This document shows positions 8,162 to 17,741 of a stretch of DNA of 64,000 nucleotides, one piece after another. The notes under the pieces were generated by a model. It was given only the letters and a program-made list of their open reading frames with translations, did not search any database and was not told where the DNA came from. The stretch covers positions 62,001 to 126,000 of the forward strand of contig CBFHOH010000003.1 of assembly GCA_965657335.1 (NCBI GenBank), written 5' to 3'. Position 1 is the stretch's first letter. Each line of letters begins with the position of its first letter. This DNA is from UBA4582 sp965657335 (lineage in GTDB: Bacteria > Pseudomonadota > Gammaproteobacteria > Pseudomonadales > Azotimanducaceae). The position numbers and the translations under genes are program-made.

Positions 8162-10101
8162 TTATCGCAACTTCTGGCCATGTCGATCATGGAAAAACCA
8201 GCCTTGTAAAAAGACTCACAGGCACAGACACTGATCGTTTAGATGAAGAAAAAAAACGAGGTCTGACCATAGACCTTGGCTACGCTTACTGCAGTCGGGG
8301 TGACGACCAGCTTGGTTTTATCGATGTTCCCGGACATATAAGGTTCATCAATAATATGGTCGCCGGCGTTGGAGAAATTGATTTCGGGTTGCTTGTTATC
8401 GCTGCTGACGACGGCCCCATGCCGCAAACAAGAGAACATCTCGCCATTCTAAACCTTATTGGCGTTACCCAAGGTGCCGTAGCCCTAACCAAGACAGACA
8501 GGGTGGATGCTCACCGAATCGCCGAGGTAAAACAACAGATAAATCTGATGACAGCAGATACATTTCTGTCTCAAGGCAACTGCGAAATTTTCGAGGTCTC
8601 AAACGAAACAGGCGAAGGTATTGAGTCGCTGGCTGACTATCTGTTCGGGGCTTCAGCTCGCATTGAATCGAAATCGGCGACAGGTTTTTTTAGACTCTCT
8701 ATCGACCGATGTTTTAGTATTAAAGGTTCTGGACTCGTCGTTACCGGGTCAGTGCTATCTGGGCAAGCATCTGTGGGTGACCAAGTGCTCATCAATCCGG
8801 GACAGCACATCGCACGAATCAGAGGCATCCACCGACAAAACAAACAGGCCGAAACAAGTCGTGCAGGCGACAGGTGCGCAATCAATCTCAGCGCCCAAGG
8901 ACTGGAAAAAACTGACATACACCGGGGCAGCCACCTATCGACGAATCTTGCTAGGGGTGAAACTGAACGATGCGACATTGCCCTTAGTATTTTACCAGAT
9001 GAGAGCAAATCGCTAAAACACTGGACCTCAGTGCATGTACATTTCGCAGCCAGTCATACCCGAGGCCGCGTTGCGACTTTAGATTCAACCGCTATCGCTC
9101 CCGGCAAAAACGGGCTTGCACAACTCGTGCTGACCGAACCGCTGAGCCTTTGCGTGGGAGACAGTATCATCATCAGAGATCAGGCAGCCGAACGAACACT
9201 CGGCGGAGGCATTGTGCTTGATCCGGTTTCGGTGATACGCGGCAGAGCTAAACCTGATCGTGTTGCGCTGCTAAGCGAAATAAGAAGCGCTTGGAATACA
9301 GGTCTCACAGATATCACACTTAAAAGCACGATTAACACTCGCCCTTTTGGTGTTTTTGCATCGACTCTTGAACATGCTTTTAATTTCACGAGAACGGAAC
9401 TCGAAGAGCACCTTCAACTTATCAATCAGGCAATAGGCAAAGATCCGAGCAGTAAAATCCTCAAGTCAGAAGACGATCAATTGATCAGCGAGGTGAATCT
9501 GAAGACGTTATCCGCATCGATGTCGGAAAAGCTTGAGTCGCTCTTGAAAAACGATCGGCAAAAGAATGGCGCCACCCTTAATCAGATTATTGCGACGGTA
9601 AGCAGCAAACTCACGACTGGTATCGCGACGTTAGCGGCAAATAGTCTGGTTGCGACAAAAAAGTGGTCCTTTATCAATGGCCAGTACAGTCTGTATGGTC
9701 ATCGCGCTGAATTATCCGGCGCTGCCGCGAAACTTTGGGAAAAAGTCGAACCAATACTCAAAACAGATCCTATTCGCCCTCCAGTCGTTCATGACTTGGC
9801 GAAGACCCTCAATCTGCCACCGCGTGCGCTTGAAAAATTATTGAGTGAACTTACAAAACTAGGATATCTGGTCAAACCAGCATCAAATCGGTATTTCCTG
9901 CCAGAGGGCATTAGTCAATTGGAACATCACGTATATGAAACGGCTGGTCTAAATGCTGATGGTAAATTTTCAGTCAAGGAATACCGTGATGTAACGCAAA
10001 TTGGTCGCAACCTGTGTATTGAGATACTTGAATATTTTGACATCAAGAGGATTACTCAACGTATCGGAGATCAGCGCATCACCATTGCACAAAAGCCATG
10101 A
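8158..10101 (+). CDS. selB: Selenocysteine-specific elongation factor SelB
   Basis: 647-residue GTPase that delivers Sec-tRNA to UGA codons next to a SECIS hairpin. The G1 motif GHVDHGKT is at residues 7-14, the switch region has RGLTIDLGYAY, the G3 motif DVPGH starts at Asp56, and the G4 motif is TKTD (111-114). EF-Tu-like domains II and III follow. The C-terminal third, from about residue 420, carries the winged-helix modules that read the SECIS RNA, ending in VKEYRDVTQIGRNLCIEILEYFD. It is slightly longer than the E. coli protein. It is coupled to selA by a four-base overlap. No selC, selD or UGA-containing selenoprotein gene was found in the window. Confidence 0.96.
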   Translation: MIIATSGHVDHGKTSLVKRLTGTDTDRLDEEKKRGLTIDLGYAYCSRGDDQLGFIDVPGHIRFINNMVAGVGEIDFGLLVIAADDGPMPQTREHLAILNLIGVTQGAVALTKTDRVDAHRIAEVKQQINLMTADTFLSQGNCEIFEVSNETGEGIESLADYLFGASARIESKSATGFFRLSIDRCFSIKGSGLVVTGSVLSGQASVGDQVLINPGQHIARIRGIHRQNKQAETSRAGDRCAINLSAQGLEKTDIHRGSHLSTNLARGETERCDIALSILPDESKSLKHWTSVHVHFAASHTRGRVATLDSTAIAPGKNGLAQLVLTEPLSLCVGDSIIIRDQAAERTLGGGIVLDPVSVIRGRAKPDRVALLSEIRSAWNTGLTDITLKSTINTRPFGVFASTLEHAFNFTRTELEEHLQLINQAIGKDPSSKILKSEDDQLISEVNLKTLSASMSEKLESLLKNDRQKNGATLNQIIATVSSKLTTGIATLAANSLVATKKWSFINGQYSLYGHRAELSGAAAKLWEKVEPILKTDPIRPPVVHDLAKTLNLPPRALEKLLSELTKLGYLVKPASNRYFLPEGISQLEHHVYETAGLNADGKFSVKEYRDVTQIGRNLCIEILEYFDIKRITQRIGDQRITIAQKP

Positions 10102-10144
10102 TACAGCTTGAAGCACACCGTTCAGCAAAAGGTCGCATATCACA

Positions 10145-10966
10145 ATGAAATCATTCAACAACAAAGTAGCTGCTATCACGGGCGCTGGATCTGGCATGGG
10201 CGAAGCGCTGGCTAAATCCCTTGCAAGCAGGGGCTGCCACCTTGCTCTGGCTGACATCAACGAGTCTGCAGTTGAAGAGACTGCGAATATTTGCCAAAAC
10301 TACGGCGTAGACGTGACCACCTACATAGTCGATACCTCAGATAAGGATGCAGTATACGCCTTCGCTGATGACGCGGTTCGGGATCATAGACAAGTGAACC
10401 TGGTGTTTAACAATGCCGGCGTTTCACTTACTGATAATGTTGAACATATGAACTACGAAGATTTTAATTGGTTAATGGATATCAATTTCTGGGGCGTAGT
10501 CTATGGGTCAAAAGCTTTTTTACCGCATATGCAGAAAGTCGAGGAAGCACATATTGTTAATACCTCAAGTATTTTCGGTACGATTGCTGTCCCGTCACAG
10601 TCAGCATACAACGCTTCAAAATTTGCAGTCAGGGGTTTTACATATGCCCTGAGAATGGAGCTTGAAAACAGCCACATTAACGTCAGTTGTGTACAACCCG
10701 GCGGCGTAAAAACTAACATCGTTAGAGATTCACGCTATGTCACTCAGGACAACACAGCGCCGACAAAAGAGGAATTTGCAGCGACATTCGAAACGATGGC
10801 GAATCTCACATCAGAGCAAGCTGCGGAAAAGATCCTCAGAGGCGTTATGAAAAACAAGGCACAAATACTCGTGGGTCGAGATGCCCTGTTTATTGCTATT
10901 CTGGAACGTCTCGCGCCTGTGCTGTATCAAAAAATAATCAGCAGAACTTTTCAGGACGGACAATAG
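10145..10966 (+). CDS. Short-chain dehydrogenase/reductase (SDR)
   Basis: 273 residues, classical SDR fold. The nucleotide-binding motif TGAGSGMG is at residues 13-20, NNAG follows in VFNNAGVS, and the active site is Ser (NTSSIFG) with YNASK. It oxidises or reduces a hydroxyl or carbonyl with NAD(P)(H). The C-terminus (LAPVLYQKIISRTF) resembles SDRs from lipid or acyl metabolism clusters. It follows selB by 43 nt on the same strand but has no evident role in selenium metabolism. The substrate is unknown. Confidence 0.85.
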   Translation: MKSFNNKVAAITGAGSGMGEALAKSLASRGCHLALADINESAVEETANICQNYGVDVTTYIVDTSDKDAVYAFADDAVRDHRQVNLVFNNAGVSLTDNVEHMNYEDFNWLMDINFWGVVYGSKAFLPHMQKVEEAHIVNTSSIFGTIAVPSQSAYNASKFAVRGFTYALRMELENSHINVSCVQPGGVKTNIVRDSRYVTQDNTAPTKEEFAATFETMANLTSEQAAEKILRGVMKNKAQILVGRDALFIAILERLAPVLYQKIISRTFQDGQ

Positions 10967-11058
10967 GGCACCGCCAATTGACTTCCAAACACAAATAATG
11001 CCCACTATGGGTCATCAAATGGATATCGCACTGGCCGATCAACAGGAGGTTGATTGAC

Positions 11059-12225
11059 ATGAATGATAGAAAATCGAGGCGCATTGGATGGGCTTTATTC
11101 TGTGCGCTCCTTGCGTTTCAGGTGACTCATCATGGTTATGCCGCGATGAACGCCAATCTCACTAAATCAAACTTCAGAGCATCAGTTTGCAACATCGCTG
11201 ATATGACTGTTACGTTTAAAATTGACGAGTCATTCGGCGAACCTCTAATCACCTCTAACATGAGCTGGCGCGCAGGACCCAACACAAACGCGGACTGTCT
11301 TTCTAAAATTACCCATATTTGGCTTCAAGCACGAACACAAACTGACAGCCTTACTTACATCAAATTGAGTCCAACTATTTCTGCCGCCGGCATCAAGGCG
11401 GACACATCGACTACCGAATCACCGCACTGGTCGACGCTGTTCTGTGCAAGTCCAAGAGATAACAGTCCATGTGAAACTGTAGACAACGCAAAACGCTTAT
11501 TAACATCTAATCTACGCTTTGAAACATTTGAGGTCACCACAGATACGCTTGCTTTATCCAACATCGGACCTGCCTCGCAATTAGAAATTCCCGCTCAGCA
11601 AGCTTCAAAAACACAGCCGAGCCTCTCTCTTGACTCTCTACTAGCCGAGGCCATAGATGCAGTTGTTCAACCACAAGTTAAGAAAAACGCTGAGCCTGTT
11701 GTTGCCGATACCATTGTGGAAACAACCCCCACCCTGACGGCTGAGGAAACTGAAAAAATACTTGCTGACCAAAGAGCTGAGCAGGCAAGCGATGCACTCA
11801 ACAACGTTGTCACACTCATTGCTTCGTCATTGGCGCAATACACAACCCCCGCGCACAATTGCGAGAGCAACCGTAAAATAGCTAATTGGGTTCAGGCACG
11901 GGGTACTTGCCAACTGAATTTTAGAAGTGAATCCAGCCATAACTTTCTCTGTGGCGATAGCGGCAAACCTCAATCGGTTAAATCTACGAATGCCGCATCA
12001 CTTAATCTTGCCGATGATTTGTCTTCCGTCTCCGACATTCGTGTTTCCTCTGAAGGTTGGGCATCGATGTCGCTCGAATTAAGCGATGAATTTCATAGCC
12101 AGTCTGAAGGCAACTACAAGTCTAACCGTTGGTACTTCACGACAGATGTCGCACAACTGGAAGACCTGCAACTGCTGGCCGGCAGTATCCTCACACTGAA
12201 AGGCTACTGTGAATCTGAGAGCTAA
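11059..12225 (+). CDS. Hypothetical exported protein, two Cys-containing domains
   Basis: 388 residues, no family recognised. The frame opens at a TTG at 11050, but the ATG at 11059 lies nine bases after a perfect AGGAGG (11044-11049) and is chosen. A signal peptide (IGWALFCALLAFQVTHHGYA) is followed by a beta-rich N-terminal half with paired cysteines (CNIADM, DCLSK, LFCAS, PCETV). An acidic Ala/Glu-rich linker of about 75 residues comes next, then a C-terminal half with further cysteines (NCESN, GTCQLNF, FLCGDS, GYCESES). Cysteines in an exported protein suggest disulfides. It lies between the SDR and the Sel1 gene on the same strand, and both neighbouring exported products may be envelope proteins. 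Confidence 0.6.
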   Translation: MNDRKSRRIGWALFCALLAFQVTHHGYAAMNANLTKSNFRASVCNIADMTVTFKIDESFGEPLITSNMSWRAGPNTNADCLSKITHIWLQARTQTDSLTYIKLSPTISAAGIKADTSTTESPHWSTLFCASPRDNSPCETVDNAKRLLTSNLRFETFEVTTDTLALSNIGPASQLEIPAQQASKTQPSLSLDSLLAEAIDAVVQPQVKKNAEPVVADTIVETTPTLTAEETEKILADQRAEQASDALNNVVTLIASSLAQYTTPAHNCESNRKIANWVQARGTCQLNFRSESSHNFLCGDSGKPQSVKSTNAASLNLADDLSSVSDIRVSSEGWASMSLELSDEFHSQSEGNYKSNRWYFTTDVAQLEDLQLLAGSILTLKGYCESES

Positions 12226-12363
12226 GCATCTTCGGCTACTCCGGGTGTACTTTGTGCCACTTTTCAGTACTATTATGACGAAACGAAAACTAGATCTCTT
12301 AGCACTCGGTAACGGACACTGTGGGCGAATTTGATGGCGTTTGATTTTATTTGAGGTAGGTGA

Positions 12364-13716
12364 GTGAAAAACAACATTGGGCGTAAAATAATATTTGTAG
12401 TGATCTTTGTCTTTCTCGGCCACTTTCAAGTAGCTAACGCAGAATCGAATACTATCTCCGAGAACTTACCCCTCGATGTCCAAGTCGATTTGTTGATGAC
12501 TGAACTCTCAACCCTGCTTAAAGTAGACGATAACCAAGGCATTATTAACCTGATACCTAGAATCCGGTCATTGGACATAGAAATTCCCGACTCACTGTCT
12601 TTCCTAGAGGCCAGAGCTCTTTATCGAACCGGTCAGGCGCTGGCAGCCAGAGACCGACTGGTTGTGTACCTCGCGAATACAGGGCGCAAGGGTAGATACT
12701 ATGACCAAGCCACAGAATTGTTGCTCTCTGTAAAAGAGGAAGCCGAGGTACAGGAAAAGCGTCGAAGAGAACAGGAGCGTATGCGTCAAGAGGAACTGGC
12801 TCGGTCGGCAGAAAAAGCACGAACACTGCGCATTCGGGAAGCGCAAACTCATCTTCAGCAACTGGGGTTTAGAAATGCCGTGGTGAATGGTGAGTTCTCT
12901 AAAGCGACCCGGGAAGCCGTTGCCGTGTACCAGATTCGCCGAGATCTTGACGTCAACGGCAGAGTCACAGACGAGACGCTGGAGAGTCTGAAGGCTGAAG
13001 TGCCTGAAAAACATAATTGTGATGCCCTTGCCAGGTACGCTCGGGGAAACGAGGAATGGTCAATTCCTATAAAAGATATTGCTAGTCAAGCGGCCATTCC
13101 AGCATGTAACGAAGCACTGCGTCTGAATCCTGATGTTATTCGATTCCAAATTCAGTACACCAGAGCACTTCTTAGTGCAGGGCGCTACGGCGACGCAATG
13201 AATGCCATACAACTTGCAGCACGCCTTGGTTATCCAGCGGCTGAAGCCACAATTGGCTGGATGCACGAACAGGGAGGGCTCAGTGACAACGGCAAGCCCG
13301 ACTACACTAGCGCACTGAAATGGTATCAGCTCGCAGCGCAAAGGGACTATCCGGTGGCCATGATGGCAATCGCGGTATTCACAGAGAAAGGACTAGGAGG
13401 CATAAGGCGATCTGATAGCCAAGCGGTCTCGTGGTACAAACGTGCAGCAGACCTAGGTCATCCACCTGCACAACTTAAGTTAGGTGAAAAATACCAAATA
13501 GGCAAAGGCGTTAAGCGTGACTATGCACTAGCGCTGCAATGGATTAGTCGTTCGGCGGAGACAGGGTATCCAGCAGGGCAATACGTGATGGGAGAAACAT
13601 ATGAGCGCGGCAAGGGTGTCAAAAGAAACAAGGAGACCGCACGTTCATGGTACCGGCGTGCCGGCAATCAGGGTCACACGCCATCAGCGATCAAGCTTAA
13701 GAAATTAGGAGGCTGA
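12364..13716 (+). CDS. Exported protein with peptidoglycan-binding-like domain and Sel1 repeats
   Basis: 450 residues from a GTG start at 12364. A signal peptide ends near residue 27 (VANA). A coiled-coil, charged stretch (EEAEVQEKRRREQERMRQEE, about 120-145) precedes a PG_binding_1-like segment, AQTHLQQLGFRNAVVNGEF through VTDETLESL (about 160-215). The C-terminal half holds at least three Sel1-type repeats with the pattern A-x-x-W-Y-x-x-A-A-x-x-G-x-x-x-A (LKWYQLAAQRDYPVA, VSWYKRAADLGHPPA, ALQWISRSAETGYPA, ARSWYRRAGNQGHTP). Such proteins act as periplasmic or outer-membrane scaffolds near the cell wall. The partner is unknown. Confidence 0.75.
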   Translation: MKNNIGRKIIFVVIFVFLGHFQVANAESNTISENLPLDVQVDLLMTELSTLLKVDDNQGIINLIPRIRSLDIEIPDSLSFLEARALYRTGQALAARDRLVVYLANTGRKGRYYDQATELLLSVKEEAEVQEKRRREQERMRQEELARSAEKARTLRIREAQTHLQQLGFRNAVVNGEFSKATREAVAVYQIRRDLDVNGRVTDETLESLKAEVPEKHNCDALARYARGNEEWSIPIKDIASQAAIPACNEALRLNPDVIRFQIQYTRALLSAGRYGDAMNAIQLAARLGYPAAEATIGWMHEQGGLSDNGKPDYTSALKWYQLAAQRDYPVAMMAIAVFTEKGLGGIRRSDSQAVSWYKRAADLGHPPAQLKLGEKYQIGKGVKRDYALALQWISRSAETGYPAGQYVMGETYERGKGVKRNKETARSWYRRAGNQGHTPSAIKLKKLGG

Positions 13717-13743
13717 GGAAAAGAAACAGAATAGTGACTTGGG

Positions 13744-14448
13744 TTAGTCCTGCCAAAGTGCTTCGACACCCGAATTTTCCTGCTGTTTACCGAGAAAAGC
13801 CTTGTGTCGCTCGAGCTCTGTTTCTGCAGCCTTGATCACCTTGAGCTTGCCCCGTTCTGAACTGACCCTACCGATGCCGGCACCCTCGTCGGCACTACTT
13901 GACTCAACCTCACCCAGACTCAGTGTCACTTGGCCACCCGTCATCAGCAAATAAACATCAGCCAGAATTTCAGAGTCGAGCAACGCGCCATGCAAGTCCC
14001 GTTGGGAATTGTCAACCAAGTATCTTTTGCACAACGCATCTAGATTGTTTTTTTGCCCGGGATGTTTGTTTCTGGCGAGTTCCAGGCTATCAACAATTGA
14101 ACAGTAATCAGTTATCTTGCCTAATTGCGGTGACATGAGCGCCATTTCACGATTAATAAAAGCCACATCGAAAGGTGCGTTGTGAATAATCAACTCCGCT
14201 CCCTTGACGTATTCTAGAAACGGATTAAAGATATCTTTGAACACCGGTTTATCTTTGAGGAATTCCTGTGTAATTCCGTGGACCTCCAGCGCACCATCGT
14301 CAATTTCACGTTTGGGATTGATGTACTGGTGGTAATGCCTTCTGGTCAGTTTCCTGTCTATGATTTCCACACAACCGATTTCCAGAATACGATGACCAAG
14401 CTCAGGAGACAGTCCCGTTGTCTCTGTGTCTAGTACAACTTGTCTCAT
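13744..14448 (-). CDS. dnaQ: DNA polymerase III epsilon subunit (3'-5' proofreading exonuclease)
   Basis: 234 residues. The DEDDh exonuclease motifs are complete: Exo I LDTETTGL (Asp7, Glu9), Exo II HNAPFDVAFI and Exo III HGALLDSEILADVYLLM with the catalytic His and Asp. It proofreads DNA in the Pol III core. A C-terminal tail after about residue 185 would bind the alpha subunit. It lies nine bases after the rnhA stop on the same strand, and the pairing rnhA-dnaQ is the usual gammaproteobacterial arrangement. Confidence 0.95.
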   Translation of the reverse strand: MRQVVLDTETTGLSPELGHRILEIGCVEIIDRKLTRRHYHQYINPKREIDDGALEVHGITQEFLKDKPVFKDIFNPFLEYVKGAELIIHNAPFDVAFINREMALMSPQLGKITDYCSIVDSLELARNKHPGQKNNLDALCKRYLVDNSQRDLHGALLDSEILADVYLLMTGGQVTLSLGEVESSSADEGAGIGRVSSERGKLKVIKAAETELERHKAFLGKQQENSGVEALWQD

Positions 14449-14457
14449 ACATTTTTC

Positions 14458-14895
14458 CTAATTAAGTTCATCAATACCGCGATTCGCGAGGCTATCCGCT
14501 ATTTCGTTCTCTCTGTGTCCGCTATGACCTTTTACCCAGTGCCAGCTAATTTCGTGCTGCCCCGCTAGCTTGTCTAGACGTCGCCAAAGATCCTCATTTT
14601 TAACGGGTTGCTTACTTGCCGTTTTCCAACCGCGCGCCTTCCAATTTCCTATCCACTCAGTGATTCCTTTTCGAACATATTGCGAATCTGTGGTCAATTC
14701 AACTCGGCTCTGACGCTTCAGTGCTTCAAGCCCCTTGATTGCAGCCGTCAACTCCATCCGATTGTTAGTGGTGTTATGGTCGCCACCCCAAAGTTCCTTT
14801 TCTGTGACACCAAAACGAAGTAAAGCCCCCCAACCACCCGGTCCGGGGTTTCCTCTGCAGGCGCCGTCCGTAAAAATTAAAACCGTACTCATCAT
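14458..14895 (-). CDS. rnhA: Ribonuclease HI
   Basis: 145 residues, normal length. It degrades RNA in RNA:DNA hybrids. The DEDD acidic residues are visible: FTDGACRGNPGPGGWG (Asp10), NRMELTAAI (Glu), LTTDSQYV (Asp) and ENEIADSLA (Asp), with the catalytic-loop HSGHRENE. The basic handle KARGWKTASKQPVKN is present. It sits between the methyltransferase gene and dnaQ on the same strand with very short gaps. Confidence 0.96.
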   Translation of the reverse strand: MMSTVLIFTDGACRGNPGPGGWGALLRFGVTEKELWGGDHNTTNNRMELTAAIKGLEALKRQSRVELTTDSQYVRKGITEWIGNWKARGWKTASKQPVKNEDLWRRLDKLAGQHEISWHWVKGHSGHRENEIADSLANRGIDELN

Positions 14896-14918
14896 TGCCT
14901 CATTACGTAAAAAGCGAT

Positions 14919-15719
14919 TTATTTTTTACTTTCCGGCGGGCCCACGCGATTTGTCCGTGGAGAAGAATTTCTTCCAGCCAAGGGGCGGACGGCCGCTAAA
15001 CGCCCGAAAGATGCTTGCGTTTTCCATATCGGCTTAATGGGGGTAAGCGTGCCAACCTGCTTTCTGGCGACAATCACATACACCGCGCCAAAAGGTAAAT
15101 TGGCATTCCGGCTTAATCCGTTAGAGTAATCCGCTTTCTGGCTGCTGTAACCCGACAACGGTAACCCATAAGTACAGTACTGTGCCCGGTCGATCTTAAA
15201 ATTCAGCAGATTTAGCCAGTCCATCACGCGTCCAGGCCGGATAAAATTGCCTGACCAAAGCGGGTGTTTCCTCAAACGCCCGAGCGGCTTACAGAGGCCC
15301 CATAGGCTATGCGGATTAAAACCAACGATGACAACATGCCCCATCGGCAAGGATACTCTCGAGACCTCTCTGAGCAGTTGCTGAGGGTTGCTAGAGTATT
15401 CAAGCAAATGATGCATAAGAACAACATCGACCGAATCGTTCGCAAAGGGAAGTGCTGCTGGAGACGCGGCGCAATAAGCAGAGTCGGCAGGATGGATATC
15501 AAGCTTAAATTTATGCCTGATTGGACTCGAATCAAACAACGCCCCCGACTGTATGCTCATTTGCAGCAGGTGATAACCAAAGTATCCTGGTAAAAGCTGC
15601 TCCAAAATCGCGCCCTGAGTTTCACAAACTTGGACACCCAGCGGACTTTCAAACCACTCTCGCAATGCCTCTATCAGTTCATCTTGTTTCAAGGGATACC
15701 TTTTAAAAGCTGAGTTCAC
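14919..15719 (-). CDS. SAM-dependent methyltransferase (class I, YafS-like)
   Basis: 266 residues with a type-11 methyltransferase core: the segment LPFANDSVDVVLMHHLLEYSSNP is the motif II/III region, and LREVSRVSLPMGHVVIVGFNP follows. Glycine-rich motif I is weak. The position directly upstream of rnhA-dnaQ and divergent from mltD is that of E. coli yafS. The substrate is unknown. E. coli has gloB between this gene and mltD; here the interval (15720-15842) is too short for it. Confidence 0.8.
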   Translation of the reverse strand: MNSAFKRYPLKQDELIEALREWFESPLGVQVCETQGAILEQLLPGYFGYHLLQMSIQSGALFDSSPIRHKFKLDIHPADSAYCAASPAALPFANDSVDVVLMHHLLEYSSNPQQLLREVSRVSLPMGHVVIVGFNPHSLWGLCKPLGRLRKHPLWSGNFIRPGRVMDWLNLLNFKIDRAQYCTYGLPLSGYSSQKADYSNGLSRNANLPFGAVYVIVARKQVGTLTPIKPIWKTQASFGRLAAVRPLAGRNSSPRTNRVGPPESKK

Positions 15720-15842
15720 AACATATGCCTTCCACTAAGTGCGCCATCCATCCATCAGATTAGCAGTCACGGTATAACCAGATTATACTCACCGATTTCT
15801 CGCACTTGTATCGTAATATTTTAGACTGCTGAGTTATTTTTA

Positions 15843-17630
15843 ATGGGCATCAAGAATTTTAGCACTATCCTCACGCTGATTGTTACTTTGGGTGGGTGCC
15901 AGACAATAATACCCGAATCATTCCTCGGCAGGTCCAGTAACCCTGATTTTGCCGGTGCAGAGATAGATCAGACGACGGACGAAAACGTTTCCTCTGACGA
16001 CCTGTTGAGCAACGACCAGGTGATGCTTGCGGTAGAGGAACAACTCCCGCTTTTATCAGACACGGCCGAGACACCTGACGATGCAGTTACGATACCCGCA
16101 AGCATTGATAATGTTGACGTTCCATCCAATGTGATTTCTGCGAGCACCGACGGTGAGGCTAGCGAGGACCTAGCACCAATAGAGGCCCTTGCCGCCGATC
16201 AACTAAATCTCTGGACTCGCATAAGGAGCGGTCTGAACCTCGAACACCACCTCGACCAGAAAAGGGTCAAGGCTGAAATCAATTGGTATAGCAGACACCC
16301 CGCCTACCTTGATCGCGTTACTGATCGCGCTTCACGATACTTGCACTATATTGTTGAAGAAATTGAACAACGAGGTATGCCTATGGAGCTTGCCCTACTG
16401 CCGATTGTCGAGAGCGCCTACGACCCGTTTGCCTATTCCCATGGTCGGGCATCTGGGTTGTGGCAGTTCATTCCTGCCACCGGGCGAATGTATGGACTCC
16501 ACGTTGACTATTGGCATGATGGCAGACGAGATATTCGCCTTGCGACCCAGGGTGCACTCGATTACCTCAATGCCCTGCACCGTAATCTCGATGAAGACTG
16601 GTATCTTGCCTTGGCTTCGTACAATTCAGGTGAGGGGAATGTAAAACGCTCGATCAGGAAAAACAAAAAAGCTGGAAAACCCATCGACTTCTTCTCCTTA
16701 AAGCTATTTCGAGAAACCAGCGCCTATGTGCCCCGATTGCTGGCCATCAGTGCGATCATAAAAGACCCAGAAAAATACGGCGTGAAACTTAAACCAATAG
16801 CTAACAAACCCTATTGGGAAGCAGTTGATATCGGCTCACAAATGGACTTGAGTAAAGCCGCCGAAGGTGCCGAAATCAGCATCGAAGAGCTTTACCTGCT
16901 CAACCCTGCATTTAACAAATGGTCCACGCACCCTGAGGGCCCACATGAGGTTCTGGTGCCCATCGAACACGCAGACACTTTGAGGGAAAACCTGTTAACG
17001 CTATCTGAAAGCGAAAGGCTCTCTTGGACTCGTCACAAGATCAAATCAGGCGAGAGCCTTAGCGTGATCGCCGACCGTTATCACACAACAATCACCGCGA
17101 TTCGTAACGCAAACAAAATTCGAAGCAATCTTATAGTGGCAGGCCAGTCATTGATGGTTCCTGTCGCGAGCGCCGCGAGCAACACGTATCAACTGAGCGA
17201 CACGGCTAGACTATCGAATAAGCAAAACTCTGTAGCAAGTCAGTTGGGTGCTGACGCAATCCGCTACACTGTCTTGCCAGGTGATACCTTTTGGGATTTA
17301 TCGCGTAAATTCTCAGTCGGAACACGCTCACTGGCTAAATGGAATGGCATGGCGCCGACGGACATTCTGCGTCCCGGCAAGGAGCTTATGATATTTGGTA
17401 AGCGGAAAGATACCGGCGCCCTCGCACTGGCAAGTACACCGAGTCGTAAAGAAGTGATCAGAAAAGTAAACTATCGCGTTCGTAAGGGAGAATCGCTCGG
17501 ACTTATCGCAAACAAGTTTAACCTTTCTATTAGCAGCATTAAGGAATGGAACGCCAAGCTGGGAAATAAAAAGTATATCCAGCCCGGCGACAAGATAACG
17601 CTGTACGTAGACGTCACCCAAACCGAATAG
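15843..17630 (+). CDS. mltD: Membrane-bound lytic murein transglycosylase D
   Basis: 595 residues. A lipoprotein signal ends at LGGC (Cys19). The SLT domain contains the catalytic Glu190 in LPIVESAYDP, followed by GLWQFIPATGRMYGL and ALASYNSGEGNV. It cleaves the MurNAc-GlcNAc bond to form 1,6-anhydro ends. Three LysM peptidoglycan-binding domains follow at about 397-441, 474-518 and 543-590 (KIKSGESL, TVLPGDTF, RVRKGESL). A long acidic linker (about 25-125) separates the anchor from the enzyme. The gene is divergent from the methyltransferase-rnhA-dnaQ unit, as in related bacteria. Confidence 0.95.
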   Translation: MGIKNFSTILTLIVTLGGCQTIIPESFLGRSSNPDFAGAEIDQTTDENVSSDDLLSNDQVMLAVEEQLPLLSDTAETPDDAVTIPASIDNVDVPSNVISASTDGEASEDLAPIEALAADQLNLWTRIRSGLNLEHHLDQKRVKAEINWYSRHPAYLDRVTDRASRYLHYIVEEIEQRGMPMELALLPIVESAYDPFAYSHGRASGLWQFIPATGRMYGLHVDYWHDGRRDIRLATQGALDYLNALHRNLDEDWYLALASYNSGEGNVKRSIRKNKKAGKPIDFFSLKLFRETSAYVPRLLAISAIIKDPEKYGVKLKPIANKPYWEAVDIGSQMDLSKAAEGAEISIEELYLLNPAFNKWSTHPEGPHEVLVPIEHADTLRENLLTLSESERLSWTRHKIKSGESLSVIADRYHTTITAIRNANKIRSNLIVAGQSLMVPVASAASNTYQLSDTARLSNKQNSVASQLGADAIRYTVLPGDTFWDLSRKFSVGTRSLAKWNGMAPTDILRPGKELMIFGKRKDTGALALASTPSRKEVIRKVNYRVRKGESLGLIANKFNLSISSIKEWNAKLGNKKYIQPGDKITLYVDVTQTE

Positions 17631-17741
17631 CGCTATCGAATAAACGAACCTATCAATCTAGTTGGTAATAAAACGTCCGTCTTCAAACGAGCGGTTCATG
17701 TGATGTTAAGCCTCGTCCCCTCGCTTAACCAATGATGAAGA

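Noticed and set aside
10102..10144. Possible selC (tRNA-Sec) next to selB
   Set aside because: The gap is only 43 nt and no tRNA-Sec-like fold or TCA anticodon loop is present there or in the other intergenic regions inspected.
17631..17741. Terminator between convergent mltD and ppiD
   Set aside because: Only weak pairing was seen and no T-run on either strand.
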